Assembly: GCA_017304475.1 (NCBI GenBank)
Contig: JAFKKV010000011.1
Location: 248,001 to 312,000, forward strand
Length of the DNA: 64,000 nucleotides
Reading direction: 5' to 3'
Origin: Hyphomicrobiales bacterium
Lineage (GTDB): Bacteria; Pseudomonadota; Alphaproteobacteria; Rhizobiales; Phreatobacteraceae
Below, in pieces: positions 7,726-16,599 of this stretch. The notes under the pieces are model-generated. The model had not been told where the DNA came from, did no database searches, and worked only from the letters and a program-made list of their open reading frames with translations. The position numbers and the translations under genes were made by a program. Every line of letters begins with the position of its first letter. The first letter of the stretch is position 1.

Positions 7726-8984
7726 TGGCCGCCGCCCTTCCCGCCCTCATCGTCGGCCTTCTGGTGCTGCGCCAGAACGTCATCCTCACGGTTGCGGTGG
7801 CGGTGGCCTTCGTCCACGCCTTCCTCGCCCGCGGCAGCTCGGTCGAATATCTGGTCCAGGACCTCTGGTTCACCGTCGACCGGGAAGTCCTGCTGTCGAT
7901 CCCGATGTTCATGTTCGCCGGCGTGCTGATGTCGCGCGGCAGCATTGCCGGCCGGCTGGTGCGGGTCATGGTCGCGCTGACCTCCTGGATCCCGGGCGGT
8001 CTCGGCATCGCCAGCGTGCTCGCCATGGCCGCCTTTTCGGCGATTTCCGGCTCGTCGGTGGTCACCATGCTGGCGATCGGCACGCTGATGTATCCGGCGC
8101 TCATCGCCAATGGCTACGGCAAGCACTATTCGCTCGGCATGCTCTGCTCGGGCGGCACGCTCGGCATCATCATTCCGCCGAGCATCCTGATGGTGCTCTA
8201 CGGTATCACCACCAACATCTCGATCACCGACCTGTTCAAGGCCGGCTGGGGACCGGGCCTGCTGCTGACGGCGGCGCTCTGCCTCTATACCGTGGTCATC
8301 GGCTGGAGCCGCGCGACGACGCCCTTCGACTTGCGCGAATTGCTGACCGCGACCCGGACCGGGGTGACCGCCATCCTGATGCCGGTGATCCTGCTCGGCG
8401 GCATCTATTCCGGCCGCTTCACGGTGACCGAATCCGCGGCACTTTCGGTGATCTACGCCCTGCTGGTGGAGCTTGCGGTCCATCGCGAGGTCAAGCTTGG
8501 CGACATCAAGGATATCGCGGTCGAAACCGTCAAGCTGCTCGGCAACATGCTGCCATTGCTGGCGGTCGCCGGCAGCCTGAACGTCATCCTCGACTATGAA
8601 GGCGTGCCGAAGGCGCTGGTCGACATGGCCCAGACGGTGGTCCACGACCCCTGGGCGATGATCCTCGCCATCAATGTCCTGCTGCTGATCGCCGGCGCCC
8701 TGATGGACGAGGGCTCGGCCATCGTCATCTTCGCGCCGCTGATCGCCCCGCTCGGCGCGGCCTATGGTTTCGACCCCATCCACTTCGCCATCATCGTCAT
8801 CGTCAACCTGCAGGTCGGTTATGTCGCGCCGCCGGTGGCGATCAACCTGATCGTGGCGACCGCGGCCTTCAAGGAAAGCTTCGGCCTGATCTGCCGCGCG
8901 GTCATGCCGTTCATCGCCATCATGCTGGCGGTGCTCGCGGTCACGGTGCTCGTGCCCAGCCTGTCGCTGGTTTTCGTCAAATGA
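7722..8984 (+). CDS. TRAP transporter large permease, DctM family
   Basis: Main transport channel, 420 residues, close to the family's usual length, with about 12 hydrophobic segments. Typical DctM pieces are seen: IPMFMFAGVLMSRGSIAGRLV, ISGSSVVTMLAIGTLMYPALI, GTLGIIIPPSILMVLYG and VNLQVGYVAPPVAINLIV, forming the solute and sodium sites known from SiaM/DctM structures. Its ATG overlaps the dctQ stop by four bases, and its own TGA overlaps the ATG of the amidase. All four genes are therefore one tightly coupled unit. Confidence 0.93.
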   Translation: MMAAALPALIVGLLVLRQNVILTVAVAVAFVHAFLARGSSVEYLVQDLWFTVDREVLLSIPMFMFAGVLMSRGSIAGRLVRVMVALTSWIPGGLGIASVLAMAAFSAISGSSVVTMLAIGTLMYPALIANGYGKHYSLGMLCSGGTLGIIIPPSILMVLYGITTNISITDLFKAGWGPGLLLTAALCLYTVVIGWSRATTPFDLRELLTATRTGVTAILMPVILLGGIYSGRFTVTESAALSVIYALLVELAVHREVKLGDIKDIAVETVKLLGNMLPLLAVAGSLNVILDYEGVPKALVDMAQTVVHDPWAMILAINVLLLIAGALMDEGSAIVIFAPLIAPLGAAYGFDPIHFAIIVIVNLQVGYVAPPVAINLIVATAAFKESFGLICRAVMPFIAIMLAVLAVTVLVPSLSLVFVK

Positions 8985-10378
8985 CCAGCATGCCGGTTCC
9001 GGCCGGTCCGGCCGGTCCTGCGCTGACCGATCTCGGCCTGGTCGAGACCGCCCGCCTGATCGCCGCGGGTGTGCTCGATCCGGTCGCGGTTCTCGACGCG
9101 CATCTCGCCCGCATCCATGCGCTGGACGGCGAGCTCGGCGCCTTCGTTCACCTGGCGGAGACCGAGGCTGGCCAGGCCGCGATCACGGCACGGCTGGCGG
9201 TGCAGGGCGGCGGGCCGCTCGGTCCGCTTCACGGCGTGCCGATCGGCATCAAGGACATTATCGACGTCTTCGGACAGCCGACGCGCTATGGCGCGCCGGC
9301 GCGCTCCGGCGAACCGGCTGCGGCGGATGCCACGGTTGCCGCGCGGCTGAGGGCGGCGGGCGCGCTGCTGATCGGCAAGCTTGCGACCTACGAGCTCGCT
9401 TTCGGGACGGTCGAGCCGGATCGCCCGATACCGGGATTGAACCCGTGGAATCCGGCACGCTGGACCGGCGCCTCGTCGAGCGGTTCGGCGGTTGCGGTAG
9501 CGGCCGGCCTCGTGCCGGCGGCACTCGGCACCGACAGCGGCGGATCGGTCCGCGCGCCGGCGGGCTTTTGCGGCGTCGTCGGTTTCAAGCCGAGCCAGGG
9601 CCGGATCCCGCTCGACGGCATCACGCCGCTCGCGCCGTCGCTCGACCATTGCGGCCTGTTCGCCCGCTCGGTCGAGGATGTCGCCGCCCTGTTCGCGGTG
9701 CTTGCCGATCCCGTGGATGAACCGGCTCCGCCGCCTCGGGACGGCGTGCCGCGCATCGGCCTGCCGATGTCCTGGCTCGCCGGCGCGCCGCCTGTCGATC
9801 GCGAGACCGACCTGGCCTTCAGCCGCGCGGTCGATCGGCTTCGCGATCTCGGCGCCGTGGTGCGGGAGGTCGCCTTGCCGCCGCTCGGCGATTATCACGC
9901 CGCCTGTTTCGCCATTCTCATGGATGAGGCGATGGCGGTTCACGGCGAGGCGCTGGCGGCCCGTCCGGACCTGTTCGGCGCGACGTTCAGAAGCCGGCTG
10001 CGCGATGGGCCGGCGCGCCTGCCGATCTCGGCCGCCCAGGCGCGTGGCCTCAGGGTCGAACTCACCGCCGCCCTCGACCGCGGCTTCGAGGGTCTCGACA
10101 TCCTGGTGACACCGACCTCGGCGAGGCCGGCGCCACATCTGTCGTCGCTGTCGACGCTCGGCTTTCTCGATCATCCGCAATTCACCGCTCCGGCCAATCT
10201 CGCCGGACTTCCCGCCCTGTCCCTGCCCTGCGGCCTGAGCCGCGACGGCATGCCGATCGGGCTGCAGATGATGGCGCGGCACGGTGGCGACGCGCTCTTG
10301 CTGCGCGCCGCCGGCCTGTTCCAGGACGCGACCCCATGGCATCGGGCCCGTCCCGTCCTGGCGCCTCGGCCAGGCTGA
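8981..10378 (+). CDS. Amidase, amidase-signature (GatA-like) family
   Basis: Cytoplasmic amide hydrolase of 465 residues. The Ser-cisSer-Lys machinery of the family is intact: Lys91 in GIKDIID, cis-Ser165 in the GASSSGSA loop, and nucleophile Ser189 in GTDSGGSVRAP. No signal peptide. Start overlaps the dctM stop (ATGA), so it is coupled to the TRAP permease and probably acts on the imported solute or a product of it. No gatB or gatC is nearby, so a tRNA amidotransferase role is unlikely. The substrate cannot be read from sequence; aryl- or alkyl-amides are equally possible. Confidence 0.9.
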   Translation: MTSMPVPAGPAGPALTDLGLVETARLIAAGVLDPVAVLDAHLARIHALDGELGAFVHLAETEAGQAAITARLAVQGGGPLGPLHGVPIGIKDIIDVFGQPTRYGAPARSGEPAAADATVAARLRAAGALLIGKLATYELAFGTVEPDRPIPGLNPWNPARWTGASSSGSAVAVAAGLVPAALGTDSGGSVRAPAGFCGVVGFKPSQGRIPLDGITPLAPSLDHCGLFARSVEDVAALFAVLADPVDEPAPPPRDGVPRIGLPMSWLAGAPPVDRETDLAFSRAVDRLRDLGAVVREVALPPLGDYHAACFAILMDEAMAVHGEALAARPDLFGATFRSRLRDGPARLPISAAQARGLRVELTAALDRGFEGLDILVTPTSARPAPHLSSLSTLGFLDHPQFTAPANLAGLPALSLPCGLSRDGMPIGLQMMARHGGDALLLRAAGLFQDATPWHRARPVLAPRPG

Positions 10379-10387
10379 CTGCCGCGC

Positions 10388-11221
10388 TCAGCCGGCCGGA
10401 CCGAGATCGAAAAAGGCGATCTGCATGGCGACCTGGGCGTCCGACATGGCAAGCCCGGTCTGGATGCGGCAGCCATGGGCGCGCGCCGCCTTCAGCAGCG
10501 GCGTCTCCACCGGCTCGGTGACGACATCGGCGACCAGCGCGTCGCGCGGCAGGCTGGCGGGATCAAAGGGCAGGCGTCCATCCGCGCCCATGCCGACCGG
10601 ACTGGCATTGATCGCGAGCTGGAAGGCGCCGAGATCCGCCCCGACATCGGTGCTGAACCGGTCCGTGACGCCGGCCGCTTCGGCCAGCGCGACCAGCGCC
10701 GCGCGCTTGGCGTCGTCGGGTTCGTGGAAGGCGATGCGCTGGACACCGGCCTCGGTCAGGCTGAGCAGGAGGGCACGGCCGACCGCACCGGCACCGAACA
10801 CCACGGCGTTTCTGGCGGCTGGATCGAAGCCGCTCTTGGCGAGCGCCTTCAGGAAGCCCGGACCATCGCTCATGTCGCCGGCGAGCCGGCCATCGGACCG
10901 GCGCCGGATCATGTTGACGGCGCCGAGCAGACGGGCCCGGTCGGTCAGGTCGTCGACGAGGCCGGCGCAGGGCATCTTGTGCGGCACGGTGACGATGCAG
11001 CCCGGTGCATTGTGCCAGCCGCGCAGCGCCTTGATGAAGTCCGGCAGTGCCGCGGGCGCGAGGTCGACCGGCACCAGCACGGCATCGACGCCGGTGCGGC
11101 GGAATTCCGGATTGAGCGTCACAGGCGAGCGGACCTGGGCGATCGGGTGGCCGACAATAGTCAGGACGGTCGTCCGGCCGGACAAAGCGGGGGCGGGCGG
11201 AAAGGCGGTTTCGCTCGGCAT
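10388..11221 (-). CDS. Shikimate dehydrogenase-like (AroE/YdiB family) oxidoreductase
   Basis: Protein of 277 residues with both AroE domains. The substrate-binding half contains the catalytic Lys82 in TVPHK, Asn103 in GAVN and Asp119 in MSDGPGF. The Rossmann half carries GAGAVG at 143-148. The substrate loop differs from true AroE: the usual H-S-x-S-P reads Q-V-R-S-P, so one shikimate-contacting serine is missing. A catabolic quinate/shikimate-type substrate or a related hydroxy acid is more likely than a housekeeping role. AAGAGGAAA lies 5-6 bases before the ATG at 11221. It converges on the amidase and diverges from the FAD oxidoreductase; the palindrome at 11235-11251 is directly upstream. 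Confidence 0.85.
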   Translation of the reverse strand: MPSETAFPPAPALSGRTTVLTIVGHPIAQVRSPVTLNPEFRRTGVDAVLVPVDLAPAALPDFIKALRGWHNAPGCIVTVPHKMPCAGLVDDLTDRARLLGAVNMIRRRSDGRLAGDMSDGPGFLKALAKSGFDPAARNAVVFGAGAVGRALLLSLTEAGVQRIAFHEPDDAKRAALVALAEAAGVTDRFSTDVGADLGAFQLAINASPVGMGADGRLPFDPASLPRDALVADVVTEPVETPLLKAARAHGCRIQTGLAMSDAQVAMQIAFFDLGPAG

Positions 11222-11234
11222 CGGAATTTCCTCT

Positions 11235-11251
11235 TGTGCGCAGAACGCACG
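11235..11251. promoter_or_regulatory. 17-bp palindromic operator, site 2
   Basis: TGTGCGCAGAACGCACG on the plus strand is an imperfect palindrome (GTGCG/CGCAC), 13 bases upstream of the aroE-like start. On the reverse strand it lies 8 bases downstream of a GATATA box in the AT-rich run 11255-11264. Its place and sequence match sites 1 and 3, and it could also serve the divergent FAD oxidoreductase gene. Confidence 0.5.
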
Positions 11252-11355
11252 TTTGTATATATATCGCACAAATACGCTTCTAGCACGACAAGCGAAGCGG
11301 CAACAATGCAGCGGCCGCATGGAAACATCGGCGGCCGGCGAAAGAGGTTCATGAC

Positions 11356-12975
11356 ATGCGGACGGACGTGCTTGTTGTCGGCGGTGGTCTGGGCGGGGTT
11401 TCGGCGACGCTGGCGGCGGCGCGTCTCGGCCGCCGGGTCGTCCTGGTCGAGGAGCTCGACTGGCTGGGCGGCCAGCTGACCGCGCAGGGCGTGCCGCTCG
11501 ACGAGCATCCCTGGGTCGAGCTCGATGTCGGCTCACGCAGCTATTCGCGCTTCCGCCGGCAGATCCGCGACTATTATCTGACCCACTATCCGGTGACGGC
11601 GGAAGCCCGTGCCCGCGTTCCCTTCAATCCCGGCATGGGCAATGTCGGCACGCTTTGCCACGAGCCGAAAGTGGCGGTCCGGGTCATCGACGACATGCTG
11701 GCGCCCTATGAAAGCGCCGGGCGCCTGACCGTTCTGCGCCGGCATGCGGCGGTCACTGCCCATCGCGACGGCGACCGCATCACCGGCCTGACCTTTCGCA
11801 ACCTCGAGACCCGTGGGCTGATCGACATCGAGGCCGTGCTGGTGGTCGATGCCACCGAAACCGGCGAGCTTCTGGATCTCGCCGGGGTCGAGCATGTCAT
11901 CGGCGCCGAATCGGCCGCCGAGACCGGTGAGCTTCACGCCTTGCCGGTGGCCGATCCCATGGACCAGCAGGCGCTCACCTGGTGTTTCGCCATGGATCAT
12001 TTGCCGGGTGAAGACCACACCATCGCGCGTCCGGCGCGTTATTCCGAGTTCCGCGACCTGAAGCTCGATTTCTGGCCGAACCGGCAATTCGACTGGACGG
12101 TCAGCAACCACGTCACCCACCAGCCGCTGAAGCGCGCCTTGTTCGCCGGCGACAGCGACGAGGATTATCTGTTCGACCTCTGGCATGCCCGCCGCATCGC
12201 CTGCCGGCGCAGCTTCGAGCCGGGCACCTATGCCAGCGACATCACCCTCGCGAACTGGCCGCAGATGGATTACTGGCTGAAGCCGGTCATCGGCGTCTCG
12301 CCGGAAGCGCGTGACGCGGCGCTCGAAGAGTGCCGCCAGTTCAGCCTGTCCTTCCTCTACTGGATGCAGACCGAGGCGCCACGCCACGACCGGGGCTACG
12401 GCTATCCGGGCCTGCGTCCACGCGGCGACGTGCTGGGCACCGCGGATGGCCTCGCCAAGCAGGTCTATTACCGTGAGGGCCGGCGCATCAAGGCCGAGTT
12501 CACGGTCAGGGAACAGCATATCGGCGTTGCCGCGCGGCCGGGCGCGACCGCGGCCGAGAGCTTCTTCGACAGCGTCGGCATCGGCGCCTATCGCATCGAC
12601 CTGCATCCGCCGACCACACGCGCCCGCGATACCGTGGACATCGACAGCTATCCCTTCGAGATACCGCTCGGCGCGCTCATCCCGGTGCGCGTGGAAAACC
12701 TGCTGCCGGCCTGCAAGAATCTCGGCACCACGCGGATCACCAGCGGTGCCTACCGGGTCCATGTGGTCGAGTGGAGCATTGGCGAAGCGGTCGGAACGCT
12801 GGCTGCCTATGCGGTGAAACATGGCGTGCCGCCGCGCGCCGTGCGCGCCGATGCCGGGCGGCTCGCCGGCCTGCAGAGCCTGCTGGAGGATGTCGGCGCG
12901 CCGATCCGCTGGCCGCGCTTCGGCGCGCTGACGCCGGGCAGCCGGCGCGGCTACCGGCCGCCCCCGCAGCTCTAG
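11356..12975 (+). CDS. FAD-dependent oxidoreductase
   Basis: Flavoprotein of 539 residues resembling the PF12831 (FAD_oxidored) group. The N-terminal dinucleotide fold is clear: VLVVGGGLGGVSATLAAARLG at residues 5-25 and the acidic end of strand 2 in VVLVEE. A second conserved flavin element is VVDATETGELLDLAGV, and the C-terminal flavin-closing motif is NLLPACKNLGTTRITSGAYRVH. No signal peptide. The ATG at 11356 has AAAGAGG upstream; a closer ATG at 11351 is out of frame. First gene of a plus-strand run with the alpha/beta hydrolase and a Bug-type binding protein. The substrate is unknown. Confidence 0.82.
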   Translation: MRTDVLVVGGGLGGVSATLAAARLGRRVVLVEELDWLGGQLTAQGVPLDEHPWVELDVGSRSYSRFRRQIRDYYLTHYPVTAEARARVPFNPGMGNVGTLCHEPKVAVRVIDDMLAPYESAGRLTVLRRHAAVTAHRDGDRITGLTFRNLETRGLIDIEAVLVVDATETGELLDLAGVEHVIGAESAAETGELHALPVADPMDQQALTWCFAMDHLPGEDHTIARPARYSEFRDLKLDFWPNRQFDWTVSNHVTHQPLKRALFAGDSDEDYLFDLWHARRIACRRSFEPGTYASDITLANWPQMDYWLKPVIGVSPEARDAALEECRQFSLSFLYWMQTEAPRHDRGYGYPGLRPRGDVLGTADGLAKQVYYREGRRIKAEFTVREQHIGVAARPGATAAESFFDSVGIGAYRIDLHPPTTRARDTVDIDSYPFEIPLGALIPVRVENLLPACKNLGTTRITSGAYRVHVVEWSIGEAVGTLAAYAVKHGVPPRAVRADAGRLAGLQSLLEDVGAPIRWPRFGALTPGSRRGYRPPPQL

Positions 12976-12990
12976 GCCGATAGGTCCGCG

Positions 12991-13872
12991 ATGCTCGATG
13001 GATTTGCCTATCATAGGATCGAGACCGGCGAGGCGGCGATCCGGGTCGCGCTGGCGGGCTCCGGGCCGCCGGTCCTGCTGCTGCACGGCTACCCTGAGAC
13101 GCATATGGCCTGGCACCGGGTCGCACCGGTGCTGGCGCGCGACTTCACCGTCGTCGCCCCGGACCTGCGCGGTTACGGCGACAGCACCGTCGCGGCCCAT
13201 CTGTCGGGGCCGGAGAGCATGGCCAAGCGCGCCCTGGCGCTGGACCAGGTGGCGGTCATGGCGAAGCTCGGCTTCGATCGCTACGCCGTGGTCGCCCACG
13301 ACCGTGGCGCCCGCGTCGGCTACCGGCTGGCGCTCGATCACCCGGCAAGCGTCAAGGCCTTCGCTTCACTCACCGTCGTGCCGACCGTCGAGGTCTGGCA
13401 GCGCGTCGACATGGGCTTCGCCATGGGCGCCTGGCACTGGTTCCTGTTCGCGCAAGGTTTCGACCTGCCGGAACGCTTCATCGGCGCCGATCCCGACGAT
13501 TTCCTCGACCGCACCTTGCGCAAGATGACCCGTTATCGCGACCGGCTGGCGCCGGAGGCGGTCGCTGCCTATCGCGCGGCGTTCCGGCGCCCGGCGGTAC
13601 GCCATGCCATGATGAACGATTATCGCGCCGCCGCGACCATCGACCATGATCACGACAAGGCCGACCGCGCGGCCGGACGGCGGCTCGGCTGTCCCGTGCT
13701 GGTCACCTGGGAGGCCGGCCGCCACGAGACCGGCGAAACCCCCGCCGATATCTGGCGAGGCTGGGCCGACCATGTCGAGGGCGCGGCGATCGATGCCGGT
13801 CATCTGCAGGCCGAGGAAGCGCCCGAGGCGGTCCTGGCATTGCTCGTCCCATTCCTGCGTCGCAACGTCTGA
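12991..13872 (+). CDS. Alpha/beta hydrolase of the haloacetate dehalogenase type
   Basis: Cytoplasmic hydrolase of 293 residues that aligns along its length with fluoroacetate dehalogenase. Seen: oxyanion HGYP at 32-35, nucleophile Asp104 with two arginines in HDRGAR, halide/cap-site His149-Trp150 and Tyr211, and the base His271 in AGHLQAEEAP. The residue expected to be the catalytic acid, Asp in the strand before P-T-x-E-x-W-Q-R, is Thr128 here. It may therefore act as an altered dehalogenase, an epoxide hydrolase-like enzyme, or be weakened; the family assignment is firm, the reaction is not. It follows the FAD oxidoreductase by 15 bases. Confidence 0.82.
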   Translation: MLDGFAYHRIETGEAAIRVALAGSGPPVLLLHGYPETHMAWHRVAPVLARDFTVVAPDLRGYGDSTVAAHLSGPESMAKRALALDQVAVMAKLGFDRYAVVAHDRGARVGYRLALDHPASVKAFASLTVVPTVEVWQRVDMGFAMGAWHWFLFAQGFDLPERFIGADPDDFLDRTLRKMTRYRDRLAPEAVAAYRAAFRRPAVRHAMMNDYRAAATIDHDHDKADRAAGRRLGCPVLVTWEAGRHETGETPADIWRGWADHVEGAAIDAGHLQAEEAPEAVLALLVPFLRRNV

Positions 13873-13911
13873 CGCCAGGGCCTGATCAAGAAACCAATGA
13901 GGAAACCTGTC

Positions 13912-14886
13912 ATGTCCCGTTTCGCTGCCTCCGTCGCGGTCCTGCTGGGGCTGGCTCTGGCGCCCGCCCCGGCGCAGGCGCAGCAACCGCTCGTCAACCG
14001 CGCGATCAACCTGCATGTCGGTTTCGCCGCCGGCGGCCCGGCCGACGTGCTGGCGCGCGTGGTCGCCGAAAAGCTGCGCGAGACCAACGGCCAGACAGTG
14101 GTGGTGGTCAACCGCGCCGGCGCCGGCGGAACGCTCGCCGCTGCCGCGGTGGCCAAGGCCGAACCCGACGGCGCGAACCTCCTGCTGGTCACCAGCGGCC
14201 ATGCCGGTGCCCCGGCGCTCTATCCCAATCTGAGCTTCGACAACCAGAAGGATTTCGCGCCGGTCATCGCGCTCGCCCAGTCGCCGATCGTGGTGCTGGT
14301 CAATGGCAAGTCGCGCTACCGGACCTTGCAGGACCTGCTGGAAGCCGCCCGCGCCAATCCGGGCAAGCTCAATTTCGGCACGGGTGGCGGCGGCGCCACC
14401 TTGACCGCGCTGTCGGCCATGCTGTTGCGCAAGGAGGTCGGCTTCGACGCCGTGGTCATCAATTTTCCCGGATCGGGTCCGGCCAATGTCGCCTTGATGG
14501 GCAATGTCATCGATTTTCAGTTCGACACGCTGTCGGGCGCGGTCGGGCTGTTGAATTCGGGTGATCTGAGGGCCCTGGCGGTCAGCACCGCCACGCGTTC
14601 CAGCATCCTGCCCGACGTGCCGACCGTCGCCGAAGCGGTGAGGCCCGGTTTCGACGTCACCGGCTGGTTCGGCATCCTGGCGCCCGCCGGCACCGATCCG
14701 GCTTTGGTGGCGCGCTTGAACGCGGCGATCAACACCGCGCTTGAGGCCCCCGACGTTCGCCGGAAGCTCGCCGTGCTCGGCATCGAGCCGATCGGCGGTA
14801 CGCCGCAGCAATTCGGTGCGCTGATCGCCTCCGAGACCTTGCGCTGGGGCGGGCTGATCCGCGAACTGGGATTGCGCGTCGATTGA
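13912..14886 (+). CDS. Tripartite tricarboxylate transporter (Bug/TctC) substrate-binding protein
   Basis: Periplasmic receptor of 324 residues. The signal peptide MSRFAASVAVLLGLALAPAPAQA is followed by the Bug fold: INLHVGFAAGGPADVLARVVA (ligand-binding glycine-rich loop), the AGAGGTLAAAAVAKAEPDG segment and the GTGGGGATLTALSAMLL loop. Bug proteins bind organic acids or aromatic carboxylates; no tctA/tctB permease is adjacent, which is common for orphan Bug receptors. The ATG at 13912 was preferred because AGGA is 8 bases upstream; an in-frame ATG 15 bases earlier lacks a site. Third gene of the plus-strand run from 11356. Confidence 0.9.
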   Translation: MSRFAASVAVLLGLALAPAPAQAQQPLVNRAINLHVGFAAGGPADVLARVVAEKLRETNGQTVVVVNRAGAGGTLAAAAVAKAEPDGANLLLVTSGHAGAPALYPNLSFDNQKDFAPVIALAQSPIVVLVNGKSRYRTLQDLLEAARANPGKLNFGTGGGGATLTALSAMLLRKEVGFDAVVINFPGSGPANVALMGNVIDFQFDTLSGAVGLLNSGDLRALAVSTATRSSILPDVPTVAEAVRPGFDVTGWFGILAPAGTDPALVARLNAAINTALEAPDVRRKLAVLGIEPIGGTPQQFGALIASETLRWGGLIRELGLRVD

Positions 14887-14910
14887 CCGGCCGCGCGCGA
14901 GCGCCTCGCG

Positions 14911-15750
14911 TCAGCGCTGGCCCAGGGCCTCCAGCGTGGCGCGGGTGCGCTCGCCGCAAAGCCGGGCGCGCTCGACGACCGAGAGCCCGGCATGGGCGGC
15001 GACGGGCGCCTCGATGCTGAGCGGCATGCCGGCCGGCAGGGCCACGAGCAGGCCTGCAATGTCGAGTTCGCCGTCGCCCGGATAGAACCGGTCGCCCCGC
15101 GCTTCCCGGCGCAGATCATCGGGAAAGGGCGGATCGCGGCGGGCGTCGCAAAGCTGGATATAGCTGAGGCCGTCGGGGGCGAGGGCGGCGAGATCGGCGG
15201 CGCTGCCGCCCGAGCGCCGGAGGTGCAGGGCGTCGATCATGATGCCGGTGCCGGGAACCCCGGCCGCATCGATGACCGCCTGCGCGGCGGCGATCGTGTT
15301 GACTACACAATAGGGAATGAATTCGAGCCGTGTGCCGAGGCCGCAGGCCCGCGCGGTTTCGGCGAGCCGCGAGAAATTCTCGATCTGCCGGTTCGGTTCG
15401 GGGTCATGGCCGATGGTCAGCACCTGGGCCGCGCCGAGCCGGGCGGCGGTTTCGGCGATGGCCGCGAAGGCGGCGGGGTCGGTGGCCGGCGTCAGCCAGA
15501 TCGCCTCGACGTCGAGGATGCCGACGCCGGTCGCCGCCATTTCGGCCAGGATCGCGCGGATCATCGCCTCGTCGCCGATGACCGGCACAATGCTGTCGGA
15601 GGCGGTGGGGGCGACGATCCTCAGGCCGGCATGGTCGAAACCGCCGGCGGCGGCGGCCCGGATCAGTTCGAGCGGCCCGGCATCGATGACGGTCAGATGC
15701 GCCAGCGACAACAGGCGCGGGGATGGGTTTGCCGAAGCGGGATGTGTCAC
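14911..15750 (-). CDS. Sugar phosphate isomerase/epimerase-like TIM-barrel protein
   Basis: Protein of 279 residues of the xylose isomerase-like/AP endonuclease-2 TIM-barrel superfamily. Barrel strands with likely metal ligands are visible: GVGILDVEAIWL (Glu), ARLGAAQVLTIGHDPEP (His/Asp), GLGTRLEFIPY (Glu), GTGIMIDALHLRRSG (Asp/His) and PLSIEAPV (Glu). No signal peptide. Such enzymes isomerise keto-acids or sugars, or dehydrate aromatic ring precursors such as 3-dehydroshikimate; the last would fit the AroE-like neighbour but is only a suggestion. It is downstream of two more minus-strand genes (16600 and 15761) and convergent with the Bug gene. Confidence 0.8.
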   Translation of the reverse strand: MTHPASANPSPRLLSLAHLTVIDAGPLELIRAAAAGGFDHAGLRIVAPTASDSIVPVIGDEAMIRAILAEMAATGVGILDVEAIWLTPATDPAAFAAIAETAARLGAAQVLTIGHDPEPNRQIENFSRLAETARACGLGTRLEFIPYCVVNTIAAAQAVIDAAGVPGTGIMIDALHLRRSGGSAADLAALAPDGLSYIQLCDARRDPPFPDDLRREARGDRFYPGDGELDIAGLLVALPAGMPLSIEAPVAAHAGLSVVERARLCGERTRATLEALGQR

Positions 15751-15760
15751 GCGCGGCCCC

Positions 15761-16555
15761 TCATGCGATCAACTGCAGCAGCGTATCGGAAAGCAGCTGC
15801 GGATGGGTGACCATCGCGTCATGCGGCGCCTTCAGGCCGACATAACGCCAGGAGGCATCGGCCTTGATCCGGTTGCGCGTCTCATCGAAGAACACCATGC
15901 CGGGGTCGTCGCAGGAAATATAGGAACGCCGCGCCAGGTGACCGACGCCCTTCGGCAGCCGGATCGGCTGGGCATAGGTGCCGAATGGCTGCGCGCTCAT
16001 CCGGCTGTCGAGCCAAGCGGCGTCGGCCTTGTCGGTCACGCCGAAATCGGCGGCGGTCAGCGGCGGGATGTTCCAGTTCGGATCCACGACCGCCTTGGCG
16101 TTGCGCTCGATGGTCGATTGTTCGCCGGCATATTTGTTCACCGTCTCGCCATCGAGCGGGAAGAAGGCGTCGAGCAGGATCAGATGCGACACGCGTGTCC
16201 CCAGGAGTTCGACGGCGCCGGTGACGACGAAGCCGCCATAGCTGTGGCCGACGAGCACGACGTCGTTCAGCTCCTCGTTCTCGATATGCTGCACGACGTC
16301 CTGGATGTGGGTGTCGAGCACGACCGAGCGCGACATCAGGTGCCGCCTTTCACCGAGCCCGGTCAGCGTCGGGGTGGTGACGGCGTGGCCGGCGGCTTCG
16401 AGCCGCGGCTTGATCCGCGACCAGCACCAGCCGCCGTGCCAGGCGCCGTGGACCAGCACGATGGGCGCACGCCGCGGCGCGCTCGGCTGCGCCGCCGCAT
16501 CGCCCGCGAGGGCGGCCAGGCCGAGGCCGCCGGCGACCATATTGCGTCTGTTCAT
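15761..16555 (-). CDS. Exported alpha/beta hydrolase (esterase-like)
   Basis: Hydrolase of 264 residues with a twin-arginine style leader MNRRNMVAGGLGLAALAGDAAAQ. The mature part opens with IVLVHGAWHGGWCW (oxyanion loop) and carries the nucleophile in VGHSYGGFV, a later Asp in LLDAFFPLDG, and the histidine in LKAPHDAMVTHP. This is the esterase/hydroxynitrile-lyase-like branch that includes plant and bacterial methyl-ester hydrolases. The ATG at 16555 has GGGAG 8 bases upstream; an earlier in-frame ATG at 16603 overlaps the stop of the previous gene and would bury the signal peptide. The location suggests ester cleavage in the periplasm before uptake (inference). Confidence 0.82.
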   Translation of the reverse strand: MNRRNMVAGGLGLAALAGDAAAQPSAPRRAPIVLVHGAWHGGWCWSRIKPRLEAAGHAVTTPTLTGLGERRHLMSRSVVLDTHIQDVVQHIENEELNDVVLVGHSYGGFVVTGAVELLGTRVSHLILLDAFFPLDGETVNKYAGEQSTIERNAKAVVDPNWNIPPLTAADFGVTDKADAAWLDSRMSAQPFGTYAQPIRLPKGVGHLARRSYISCDDPGMVFFDETRNRIKADASWRYVGLKAPHDAMVTHPQLLSDTLLQLIA

Positions 16556-16599
16556 CGCATCATCTCCCATTGCTGTCGTTCCGGTCGGAGGAGGGGTGG

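Noticed and set aside
8981..10378. Amidase considered as GatA of the tRNA amidotransferase
   Set aside because: No gatB or gatC is adjacent, and it is translationally coupled to a TRAP permease, so a catabolic amidase is more likely.
10388..11536. AroE-like protein with a 105-residue N-terminal extension
   Set aside because: The extension runs through the promoter and the start of the divergent FAD oxidoreductase; a good Shine-Dalgarno supports the ATG at 11221.
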